Below, in pieces: positions 26,175 to 36,723 of a stretch of DNA of 64,000 nt (positions are counted from its first letter, which is position 1; each line of letters begins with the position of its first letter). The stretch covers positions 22,276,131-22,340,130 of the forward strand of contig NC_045140.1 of assembly GCF_008831285.2 (NCBI RefSeq), written 5' to 3'. The stretch comes from Nymphaea colorata (Eukaryota; Streptophyta; Magnoliopsida; Nymphaeales; Nymphaeaceae). The notes under the pieces are model-generated. The model ran no database searches and was not told the DNA's origin. It saw nothing but the letters and a program-made list of their open reading frames with translations. The position numbers and the translations under genes were made by a program.

Positions 26175-26360
26175 CAAGCTATCTAGCAATGAACTTTCAT
26201 CCCCAAGCACTTTCAAATTTAGAATGAAATGTTTAACTCAACCGGCGCGAACTTCCGATTCATCCACAACCATTATTTTTTCTCTCCAACTTACTGATCT
26301 CGTCTTTCCTTGGTGTGAGTAATTGAATGCAATCTCATCGTTGCGATGCAAAAGGATCGG
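26175..26360. repeat. direct repeat, copy B
   Basis: Second copy of the sequence at 25036-25234, about 13 bp shorter through small deletions (for example at the CACCTCGCTGATC stretch of copy A). The copies are about 0.94 kb apart. No terminal inverted repeats or coding content are seen. Confidence 0.85.
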
Positions 26361-26798
26361 ACGGAAGCTGCTCCCATCAACTAATTAGTACATGGGTAGT
26401 TGGATTTTCATTGAATCCGAGACGGCCAAGTTGCCAGAGTTTGGTCCAATACGTTTTGGCCTTTCCTATTTTATGATAAAAATTTCTAGTAGCTTGTGGT
26501 TTCGTGTATTTGTATTCTTATGCACATAAAAACGTCAACCCTCACAATGGCCTAGCGGAATTACTTGTGTGGATCGTCTCCACGACAAACAAAGCCGAAG
26601 AACGCGGCAACAGTAATTCCACTAGCTCTTGTCCTTTGCCGAAACGGCTGAAGTCATGGAGTAACTTTCTTGGTGGGCGAGGAAATTTTATACGAAAGAC
26701 TTTCACAATGGCGCCAGTCAAGGTGATGTATCATTTCATTTCTTATTTTACGTACAGTGTTTCTTAAGCAACAACTTTTACTCATCTCTCTCCCCCAC

Positions 26799-26836
<38 letters not shown>

Positions 26837-26860
26837 AAAGAGAGAGAGAGAGAGAGAGAG
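26799..26860. repeat. compound (CA)n(TA)n(GA)n microsatellite
   Basis: About 11 CA units run directly into about 8 TA units, then a four-base break and about 11 GA units. Confidence 0.96.
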
Positions 26861-27476
26861 GGTACCCCATTTACAATGTCATGAATTACTAAGTAACATC
26901 AACTCAACATAAAATTAATTATGTGCAGAATCATCTTCATTTTACATACTCTCAAATTGGCATTCGTGCAAAACTAAAACTTTTCTACCAAATTAGGACG
27001 ATCTGCTCTTATGATCATGCTTCACAGGCATGTAAATCAGATCGTAGTCATTTTAGCATAGATCGTTGCTGAATAAGTCGACATGAAGAATCAAGACACG
27101 AGGCCTAATTTGACTAGAAAGTCTGCATGGATGCAGTTTTAGAACAAGGGGGTCGTTGAGAGGATGAGAGATGAGGGAATCTGTCACCCCCTCAAAGGGC
27201 CGATCGAGGGAAAGAAATTTTCCAATACTCCAGGTCTTTCGCGTAAACCAGAACCAACATGCTTGCTCTTCATGCGAATGTTTACCGTTCAAAGAAGAAA
27301 GAGCTTTTTATCCCGTGGTGACCGAAGGAAGTCAGTCTTGGCGCATTAATGTAATAAAGATTGTAACCTATCGTGACCTCGAAGATCCAACACAGCCAAA
27401 GACTTGAGAAATATTCTCATGGCCGTCATTGTCACTTGACGTGTACGTGGCTTGCTAAGTGGGTTACCGCTTCACC

Positions 27477-27485
27477 TTTATAAAG
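27477..27485 (+). promoter_or_regulatory. TATA box of the intact membrane-protein gene
   Basis: TTTATAAAG lies 70-78 bp upstream of the ATG at 27555. This predicts transcription starting near 27.51 kb with a leader of about 45 nt. Confidence 0.6.
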
Positions 27486-27554
27486 ACCTATTATGCAGGT
27501 CTGAGCGCTAGATCTTGAAGCCAAACAAGAGAAAAGAAGGTGGTCTGTTTGTCC

Positions 27555-28502
27555 ATGGAGGTCGAGAGTCTCAAGCCATGGGGCACCGCCAGGATTCTGA
27601 GGGAAGCCTTCAAGGTTCCCAGAAAAAATGGAAGAATCATGTCATTCGTCACATTCCTCACCGTCCTCCCCCTCTCCCTTCTGATCCTTTACCACAACGT
27701 CGTCCTCTTCCCCTACGCTCAACGAGTCGTGTCTAAAGCATCGCTGCTGCCAATCGACGACCCTACCAGCTCCGAAGCTGCTGCGGGAAGAGCAGAGCTC
27801 CTCCGTGCCTTGCGCTCTTTCTTTATTGTTGAAATTCTCTATGGATCAGCAATCGGCATCGTCACGCTGGTCGCCCTCATGGCCACAGTGTACTCGATCG
27901 CAGCAATTCATGGCCGGAAACACTTGACGCTTAGAGCTCTGTCATGGAGGGTCGCTACAACCTGGAAGAGACCCTTGATCACGTGGCTGTATGTTGTGCT
28001 GATTGTGGTGGCGTTTATGCTCATCTTTCTGTTCTCGGTTGGTGCAGTGGCTCTGATGCTTAGGGAAGGGATTGCGATGGTTGCCGCGTCCGTCGTGCTG
28101 TCTATATTGGCAGTTGGCTTCTTCATATACTTCGCTGCCGTTTTCATGCTGGCCTTGGCAGCAGCCATAGTTGAAGAGAATTGCTACGGCATGGAAGCTC
28201 TGGGGAAGGCTGAGGTGCTCATCAAAGGAAGAAAGATTCAAGGCTTCTTGCTTGTGCTGGCCACCTCCCTCTGTGGTGTCGTCATCCCTTGGCTTTGGAA
28301 TTTGATCACGGCTACGAAGTTGGAGCTTAGAATTGGGGTACAAATTGTTCTTGTCTGCTTATTTAGTTTTGTGAAACTGTGGACTTTTATTGTCTTCACT
28401 CTTTTCTACTGTGAGTGTAAGAGGGGCCATGGAGAAAAGTTGGAGATGGAAGGTCTGGCTGACGAGGAACCCAAGTATGCAGCTTTATCTGCTAAGGTCT
28501 GA
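27555..28502 (+). CDS. six-span membrane protein of unknown function
   Basis: An intronless gene for 315 residues. Six hydrophobic segments lie at about 30-52, 89-113, 141-167, 172-206, 228-251 and 260-286. The N-terminus (TARILREAFKVPRKNGR) and the loop after segment 4 (EENCYGMEALGKAEVLIKGR) are polar and likely face one side. The arrangement, including ILREA..VPRK near the start and the KAxxLIKGR loop, resembles the Arabidopsis At1g31130/At4g19950 group of uncharacterised membrane proteins as I remember it; no biochemical role is known to me. The chosen ATG has a good context (CCATGG) and sits just behind a TATA box. A broken paralogue lies 3.4 kb upstream on the same strand, which points to a tandem duplication. 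Confidence 0.85.
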   Translation: MEVESLKPWGTARILREAFKVPRKNGRIMSFVTFLTVLPLSLLILYHNVVLFPYAQRVVSKASLLPIDDPTSSEAAAGRAELLRALRSFFIVEILYGSAIGIVTLVALMATVYSIAAIHGRKHLTLRALSWRVATTWKRPLITWLYVVLIVVAFMLIFLFSVGAVALMLREGIAMVAASVVLSILAVGFFIYFAAVFMLALAAAIVEENCYGMEALGKAEVLIKGRKIQGFLLVLATSLCGVVIPWLWNLITATKLELRIGVQIVLVCLFSFVKLWTFIVFTLFYCECKRGHGEKLEMEGLADEEPKYAALSAKV

Positions 28503-31383
28503 CTTTGGTATCGGCTTCTGTTCATACGCGTGGATAAATAAGGTAACCCGGGAGGTTTAGTATGTGGAGGTGGCAATGTTGTGTAGTATTATAGCAGTGT
28601 TCTAAAAATATTATGTACCATTGTTCCGGGCCTTTCATTTGGATAAACTTAACGTGAAAATTAAAGAATGGCGTTCTAGATATAATTTTTCTAAGACTAA
28701 ATTTTGTGGTCATGGGTGTCTGTCTACAAGCCAAATTAAGCAGGAGATCCCCCTCAGAATCTGCGTAGACTTGTGGAGGTTGCCATGATTCTCATGAGGG
28801 TCCAGTGCTAGATTTTCTCGAAGAGCTTCGCCTCTGATACTTTTTATCAGAGGAGGACAACCAGAACCTGAACTAACGAGTGGGTCGTGAGCTGCCATGA
28901 CAGAAGTTCCAGGGGTACGCCCAGCTGCTTTGTTCTTATTCATCTCTGAACGCAGAAAGATTTCTGTAGTTTGTTTGTTGGGACATAGGGAATTCCATAG
29001 AGACAAAAACTTGGACACGCATGTATGGACCATCAGATATGCCGCATAAAAATGACGCAACCAGACTCTTAATAATCTACAGAAGGGATACAACGCCTTC
29101 TAGTTCACAAAACAGTCAGTCTCTGAATTCTCACAAATTTCCGAAACACTGCTTCATGTAAAATTCCAATAGTCACGTGAAGCTGCTTAAACTTCTTCCA
29201 ATACGCAAGCTGGAGGCCGATACCTCAAATTTATGAAAGTATAACCCAACTTTCCTGCCAAAGTGAATTTAGGGTCGTTTGACGATAGTAACAGTGTATT
29301 ACTGTTTCATGTATCTACCAATTCTACCCCAGTTGTTGGAATATATTCGTATACACTTGGAATATTGTTCTATGAATCTGCTCCCAACATTTGAAGCATA
29401 TAAGCATATTTATGAAACAATAACATACTGTTGGGTTACCAAATGGCACTTAAGTTCTTGCGTACAGATGGTCATGCTAGATATTGCACCATTAAAAGCG
29501 AATGGAGAGATACATGGTGGTTGATACTCAGTCAGGTTTATTGATTTACCTCTATGTGGACGAGCCATTCTGCAACATTTAAAAAAAAAAAAAGGCACCG
29601 TTGCAACGCCGTGACGTACGGAAACGCCGGTGTAGAAGACGAAATCAACTTTAGAAAGGCAATAATTATCAGACGTTACAGAGAGTTTGAAACTACCCAC
29701 AGAAGAAAGAGCAAATAACCGGACAAGGAACGCGCTTCTCAGGTTAAAAGTAACTGCAGTCATTAATGGTCAAAAAGAGTGGAGAAGTAAAATAAAATAT
29801 ATTAAAACAAGACTTGTATGACCAAGTTTGATGAAAATCGGCATCAGCAACATACTGACAGTTAAAACAGTATCTCTCCACCGAAAGATCGAGCTGCTAT
29901 CCCTCCACCATCTTCAGACCTTCAAGCTCTGGAAATGCATCTTATGATCCTTGGCTTTCCAAAACCAACTCTTGTGAAGGTCATTCCATGGCTAACAAGG
30001 AGGGAGAAAAATGAAGAACCTACAAGAAAACAAAGGCTTGGCAGCGGATTGGTGCCATGTCAGTGAGTTCATGGTTAATGGACATGATCTGAGTTACTCT
30101 GTTTCCCCAATCACAACAGGGAGGCATTTCTGTGGAACTGTACACCTGCTTACATTCAAGGAAAAAGAGGCAATCATATCCCTAGAACTATTTCATACGT
30201 TGTATAAGATAGAAATTCCAAATCTAACATGCATCAAGAAGTATTCAAGCCTGAGACCATAACCATGCGACTCCCAATAAATGATTAACACAATGCCAGA
30301 AGTAGAACTGGATTTCTATTAAAATTAGCATGCTACAGGGAGAAAGTGCAATAGAACCAAGTAACAGCTTAGTCTTTCTTGAACATAAATGGTGATCTGG
30401 TCAAACAAAGTGTATCATAGGGATCATCTTTCTTGAACGTAAATAGTTATCTGGTCAAACGAGTGCAAGTAAAAAAATCTAACAGACTAAAAAGAGATTA
30501 TATCCAATCACTTCCCAATCATGTACAAACTAGAAATTCTAATCCAGCACAACAATCACAGACTCGAAACATCTACAGATCCAAACGTTCCAAATGTTGT
30601 GTCTAGTGTTCTAAAAAAGCAGAAATTCAATCTAATTGGCCAGGCTGCAAATTCAGTGAATCAGCCGACTCAGAACAAATGTGATCCAATCAAATCGGTC
30701 AAGAATTGGCATATACATTTTTAATAGAAGCAAAATATATAATAGATATTCCAAATAAAAAAAACAAAAAAATGAATAATTTACGAATTACGAGACAACA
30801 CCCAATGAATCCAATTCAATTCAAATCAGCTGATTCAGACCGACTTAACAACCACTCCAGTGCTGGAAATTAGATTGTCAACACTTGACATTTTTACGAC
30901 ACACTCGACACAAGTAATACAGAAAAATACCCAGTTCATCTATCATTGATCTAAAAAGAACTGTTAAAAGCTTTTCTATTGAATGGCAAATACTGGTATA
31001 AGAAACAAGGATTGGCAGAAAAGTTCTTACTTTTCACAGTCAAAAAGGACTGAGCATGAAAACAATGTTAACTGTTGCATGTTTACATAAAGGATTCAGG
31101 TCAAGTAAATTAAGAATGGAATGGAATCATTTCCAAGACATGTAAGTTCCGAAACAAACTAGAATGTTAACCATTTTTTTTGCTTATTCCGTATTAGTTA
31201 GATTGTGACATCAATTTACCAACTACCAACTACCAGAAGGCATGGTAACTTGTCCAACCTGAATGAGACATAGTGCACAAGAAGATGTACATGCACCAAA
31301 TCATTTGCTTGCTTGTTGATGAACTTGTTCCTGTATTTGATTTGAAAACCCAAATTATGGGATAAAATATCTGAAAATGCCAC
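28503..31383. other. intergenic region
   Basis: No gene is supported. The left end should be the 3' untranslated region of the membrane-protein gene and the right end that of the FAR1-related gene. A 127-codon minus-strand frame at 28710-29093 has no recognisable motif. A small 54-bp-period duplication containing CTTTCTTGAAC lies at 30373-30470. Confidence 0.55.
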
Positions 31384-32984
31384 CTAAATGGAAAATAGCT
31401 CGTGAAATCTGCTGTTGACAATTGAAACACAATATACCATTAATTTTGTGAAAGTGGGTGCCTCTTGCGATGATTGAGGAATTACATATGGGAGTATTAC
31501 AGGAACATAAACACCATAAACATGTTTGCCCAAAACCCTTCTATTTGAGTCAACCATATTTGCTTCTGCACTTCTGCAACAGGAGACATTCCATATCAGA
31601 ACTCAATTTCCAACAAACATCTTCACACTTAACTATACAGTATATATTTTATACATACCTTGGATTTTCAGTTGCACTCATTTGCTGGGAATATTGAACA
31701 CCCCAGGGCATTACATGCATTGCCCTTCCCTGAGCGGAAGAGAAACCCAAAGATATTGAGAATTGTTAGCCATACCAAAGAACTGATATTTGTAAAACCC
31801 GCAAACACATGCATGGATGCCCACATCCACAACCATATACATACACGTACCTGAGCAGTATTTGTAGCAGGTGCTTGCATACCAAGAGGTGCCACATTCA
31901 CCTCTAGCCTCCTTTTCTTCCTTTTCTCCTCAAGTATGCGCTTGGCCCGAGTCCGTCTTTGGTCACGAGAATCCTTCTTTTTTACACTATTCACTGTGTC
32001 TGATGTCCCTCGTTCATTTTCATTTTCTTGCACATTGCAGTTCCCAGTCTCCTTCACATTAGGTGGTTGTTCTGTAGAGGGGCCAGTGGGAGTCTCAGAA
32101 TCTGCAGCTGGGGTTGAATTTTGCATCAGGGTACTTGCATGCATGGGACTTGTGTTCTTTTTCAGCATGCACTCCACTACATCCTTAATCATAGTGGACT
32201 GACTTTCAAGATACTTGTACGTTTCTTCACTTTCAGAAGCCATTATTGCAATCTTGATCAGAGCATTGCTTATAACACTAAACCGTGTTGCTATGACTGA
32301 TTTTTCATTATCGCTTTTGCCTCCAAATTGTTTCTCTATGAAAGTATATATGGGTTTGGGTGTCAAGCCCAAACTGTCTGCTAGATCCACAATCGCTGCA
32401 TGAGCTTTTGTCACATTTCTATGTGACCGCAACATATGGACTTCATTTGGACTAGCAAGCTGATGGTTATGTCTGGGTTCAAATTCAGCCACGTATAATC
32501 TATTATTTGAGCCCCTCTTAACAATTAGTCGTGCAGGGCAGCCACATCTGGCATTAGGTCGTATCTTTATTACACCACCATTTGGACGTGGCCGAGGGTA
32601 ACCCTCCTTATAACATGTAAATGTCTTGCGCGTCAGCACACCTTTAGTGTTCATGTTCCAACTGTTAACCCGAACACTAAATCCTAGCTTCTGTGCATAA
32701 AAATTATAAAACTGGAACACACTGTGTTCATCATCAAACTCCATACCCAGCTTTGGTACATAATTATCATCCTCTGAGTTGTAAGAGTTAGAAGTGTTCT
32801 GCAGGTTATGAGGCTCGTCATTTCCATGAGCACCCTCTTCCCTAGAGACACTATCACCAAGCTTTGGCTCATAACTGCCAACCCCAGAGGTGGCAACATC
32901 ATCCTCGGGAGAATCAAGCTTGTTTCCTCCATCAGCATCATCTTCTACAGCAACATTCTCACCTTCAACAGCCACAGCAGTCAT
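31384..32984 (-). CDS. FAR1-related factor lacking the transposase part
   Basis: A nuclear factor derived, as a family, from MULE transposases. The main coding exon runs 32987 to 31851 and includes the ATG at 32984; it follows a CTCTCAG acceptor. It encodes an acidic N-terminus with a doubled word (SYEPKLGDS, NYVPKLGMEF) and then the FAR1 zinc-binding domain at about residues 90-176: FYNFYAQKLGFSVRV, C124, C147/C149 in ARCGCPARL, and H172/H174 in RHNHQL. A Lys/Arg-rich helix (RRTRAKRILEEKRKKRR) follows and may be a nuclear signal. Exon 3 is 31659-31729 (GRAMHVMPWGVQYSQQ). The last exon is uncertain: an acceptor ending at 31574 gives 464 residues (stop 31384), while the next AG, ending at 31566, gives 406 residues (stop 31550). 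No MULE transposase or SWIM domain is present, so it resembles the short FRF class. A non-coding exon ending at 34220 (ACGACG, then GTTAGT) is the likely first exon. Confidence 0.82.
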
Positions 32985-32987
32985 CTC

Positions 32988-34219
32988 CTGAGAGGAGAGA
33001 AAAATCATACATTTGTATCTACAACCTCGAATTTCATACTTACTAAAGCATTCCTTTCCTTTTTCTTTGCCCTTTTAGCTTCTAAGGGAATAAAGTTAAT
33101 ATATTAAAAGAAAAACCACTATTATATTTGAAAGCCCATTTTTGCAGATATAGACAAATTAAATGCTAGCCCTAATTTCAACTGATTTGTGCAACTCGTT
33201 TTAGGGGCATCATGGACTAAGATGCATGCTGATACAGCAATAATGAAGCACAGTAATAACGAAGTCTAATAGAATTTAAAGACAAGAATATTAGCAACAG
33301 TGGGTTCAAAAAAAAAAAGTCATCATGAAAGTAGCAAAATAGGACGACAGTAGCAACAGCAAGCTCAGCACGCATGAAGACAAGGACATATATATTCATT
33401 CTTAAACCTCTTAAGTGTCTCCAATCATTCTCCCTGTGTCTAAACGAAGCTTGTCAATCTCCAAAGTTACGCCATCAAAGAATGTGTACCTTCGCAGAGC
33501 CCTAGCAAAAAAAATCCCTCTCGGCCCAGCACAACCAAAGAGACCGCCAAGTAGTGCCCTGCCCCAAAGAAGAACCAGGCTGTTATCAAAATCTTTAAAA
33601 GGGGAGAAAAAATCAAATGATTCTTCTAAACACTGGCAATAGAACCCACCTTCACACCGGAAACCTAGCAGAAAAATACCCTTCCACCAACAGATGCTAC
33701 CTAGAAGATTACTGAGGACCTAATATCTAAAAAGAAATCGTAACCTAAAACCCTCCCGCCCAAACCCCTTGGAATTAGGAGAGAGTAGGGTTAGGTCACA
33801 TCTAACAATGCCATTACCCATATTTTCTACACTATCAACCAACAAATAGTGCACAAAAGCGCAGATTCAATCATGCCAGTCAACTCATATCATACTTGGG
33901 TGCAATACGCAGCAAGACTGAAATACTGGCTCCATCAAGACGGGGACGACGAAAGAGACGGCCCCTCTCATTTACATAGTGCCAAGGCCGTCGTCTCAAT
34001 GACGAACAGGCACTGCACCACAACAAAAATCCGCGCTACAATTGCAAAATCTATCCAAATCATGTCATTGTTGCTCCTATGTTCGACTTCCGGGACAATG
34101 GTACCACAATACTCAGAAGCAGAAGAACTAAAACCACTAAGAAAGCAGAAGAAAGTAGAGCCAGGAATATGAAAGAGAATTAGTGAGAGAGAAAGAGAGA
34201 TAAGAGAGAAGCCACTAAC
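32988..34219 (-). other. probable first intron of the FAR1-related gene
   Basis: The stretch from the donor GTTAGT (34219 downward) to the acceptor CTCTCAG (ending 32988) has no supported coding sequence and fits a leader intron of about 1.2 kb. The upstream exon would include the pyrimidine-rich block around 34.22-34.35 kb. Confidence 0.45.
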
Positions 34220-34399
34220 CGTCGTGGGAGACAACGGTGGGGTTTTCCCGATCTTCCTCTTCTGCCAATTGTTGCCTTGGGCTCGGTAGGTGGAGCACAG
34301 GTGGGTATGGGCTTCCTCTTCCTCCCTTTCTTTCGAGGACAAAACTGTGTTCACCAACAGTAAAAATGTGACGGAAACTCCGTTGAAACGGATGACGCG

Positions 34400-36723
34400 G
34401 TGACAAGTAAATATGAACAGGAAGTCAAAACAGGTTGTGCTTCCATTTTATTGAGTAGACCGCCATGGCCCCGCTATCATCGATATGCGGTGGAGATGAG
34501 CTAGGTTCAATAATAACATTAAAATTGCCGATAGTTGCGAGAAGAATCAACACGAACTGCAAGATCTTTCCTGAAAATGTCTGGAAAAAGATGTTAGATC
34601 ATATGTGGATGACGATCTGTCTAGAGACTTCAAAGTCAGGCTCCTCCTCTCCTCACATAATTTTGAAGGCTTGCGATTAGGAATGTCAATAGATGTGATT
34701 TGTTTGGAACATTCGATCCCTATGTTCAAAATTTTTTGTTTCTAAAATTGATACTATCTCTTGCCGTGCTGCACCCCGAGTTTAATCTTCCAGAAACAAA
34801 ATTAAGAGAGCTGTTTGTTAGATTTAAAGGGGACTCCATGTTAGACGGGGAATGCTATAAACGATCCTCTGGAGGTCGGTTTCTGAATGCACATGGTCTA
34901 TGAAGATTCAATGGATCAAATCATTCGAATTGGAACGGGAATCAATTTTTGATAAAATAATAGTTTTCTTTTTTTTTTTTAGGAAGAAGAATAGTCCAAA
35001 GAATTAAAAAAGAAAAAAGAAAATACAGTGAAAAAAATAATAACTAATATAAAAATGATTCAAAAGGAACCACTGGATAGGGTGCTGCATCAAATCACTG
35101 TTGCAACGGATTGGCCAATTCGGGCCGTGTAAGTTTCAGTATTGAGTATTTTTCTCAAAAAATGAAAAATTTCATATCTCAATCTGAAATCTCAGTTCAA
35201 AGTCCAAATTCGATCCAGATCCAACTTTTAGATTAACATCTGAATCCGAATTTGACCTTTTAACCGAATTCAAACCACATTATAAACATTAAGAATATAT
35301 TATTTATTTAAAACTATATGTGATCCAAATCCTAATTTGGATATGCTTCCGGTCAATATTTACTTAAATTTGAATCCGATCAGCAGTTATTTCTTATAGT
35401 TAGATCTACTTTGAATTCTTAATCGGATATCAAAACGTTTTCCATATCCAAATTGTACGCTTCGGTTGGATATCAGATCTAGATCTAAATTGTGAGTATA
35501 AATGAACACATCACACAAATTATATTTTTGGTGCAAGCTAAAGTTTTTAATCAATTAAAAACATTTTAGTTGATTAAAAACTCTTCGACATTGGTGATTC
35601 GTTCACATCTACCAACGTTAGGTTTATGTTGGAAAGCTAGTGGTCAGAGGGACAATTTCTTTTCTCGGTACAAGTCATGAGAATGAAATAATCTTAATTA
35701 GTCATTGAGCAGAATCATTTTAAATGTTGTTAATTTAATGAAAAGTAGAAGCAAACTCCATGGATCGATCCAAGCATATAAAATTTCATAAACTGGTCAG
35801 AGGAGAGAAAAATCATACATTTGTATCTACCAACTCTTATCCCAAGCCGTTGTCCTAATCCCTTCAAAATCTATGGTAGCTAATGATTTGATTTCATAAA
35901 GCAAAGGAGCAAACGCTAACTTTAAATGTTATTTAATACAATCTGTTTGTCATTTGCATGTAAAAAGTTGAACGTAAGATGATGTTTTATATATATATAT
36001 ATATAAAAGCACCCCATATTAGTGGATTGTGATCAAATATTAAATTTACAACATATTAAATCCAACCCAACTTATTCCCATGGTGCATAAACTACCGCTT
36101 TAAGCAGTTAAGTGGAGTATCTGATGCATAAATTGACAACAAGAATATGTACCATCGTAATGCATCATCTTATAGCAATTTATTTGTTATACACACATAC
36201 AAAATGGTGGTTGGTATGGACTCTAAAAATTATCAATACCTTGTCAATGGATTAAATCTCAATAGACTTTCTCATGTTGCAAAAAAGAATATTATCAAAC
36301 ATCCCTAAGATGCCCGCTAATAAGCATTTAATGAGGGAAAAGGAGAGTTACTTGAACTGTCTCCAACGTTGATTGTCAAAAGTTGCCTGAACATTGCTCC
36401 AGTGGTCTGAGCTTAAGAAATAGTTCCCGACCTAATCTAAGATCAGCAAAGCTGGCTTAGCAAGATGGTGAGTGTGGCAGAGAAGGCTGCCAAATTAAGC
36501 GAGCAGACCGTGAGAGGGTCTTACTACGTGGCGGCGTTGAATTTAAGCGTGAGAGGCAAGGAACTTTATCTACCGCTGCTACCAGGCCACGTCGAATCTG
36601 GCTTCCGTTTATCATGAGGCTGTTAACACCTCGTGGAATGATAGGACAAAAAGGCCAGCTTCTTCAACCATCTGCCATTTTTCTGTCTCGAACATTCGGT
36701 CCCTGTGAGGGGCAACGACGGAG
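34400..36723. other. intergenic region
   Basis: It lies between two divergent genes, so both promoters must lie here. It contains a MITE-like left end (TAGGAATGTCAATAGAT near 34.68 kb) followed by a gatcc/gaatcc-rich block to about 35.5 kb, a TA tract at 35988-36006 and a 32-nt copy of sequence from 32991-33022. Confidence 0.55.

Larger units (their letters stand above)
24137..27476. other. intergenic region between the membrane-protein paralogues
   Basis: No gene is supported. It holds a (TC)20 tract, a pair of ~190-bp direct repeats and a compound CA/TA/GA microsatellite, listed separately. The stretch 25.44-25.75 kb reads like old repeat debris but matches nothing else in the window. Confidence 0.6.

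Noticed and set aside
28710-29093. 127-codon minus-strand frame
   Set aside because: No recognisable motif, no start context or splice partner; could be chance.
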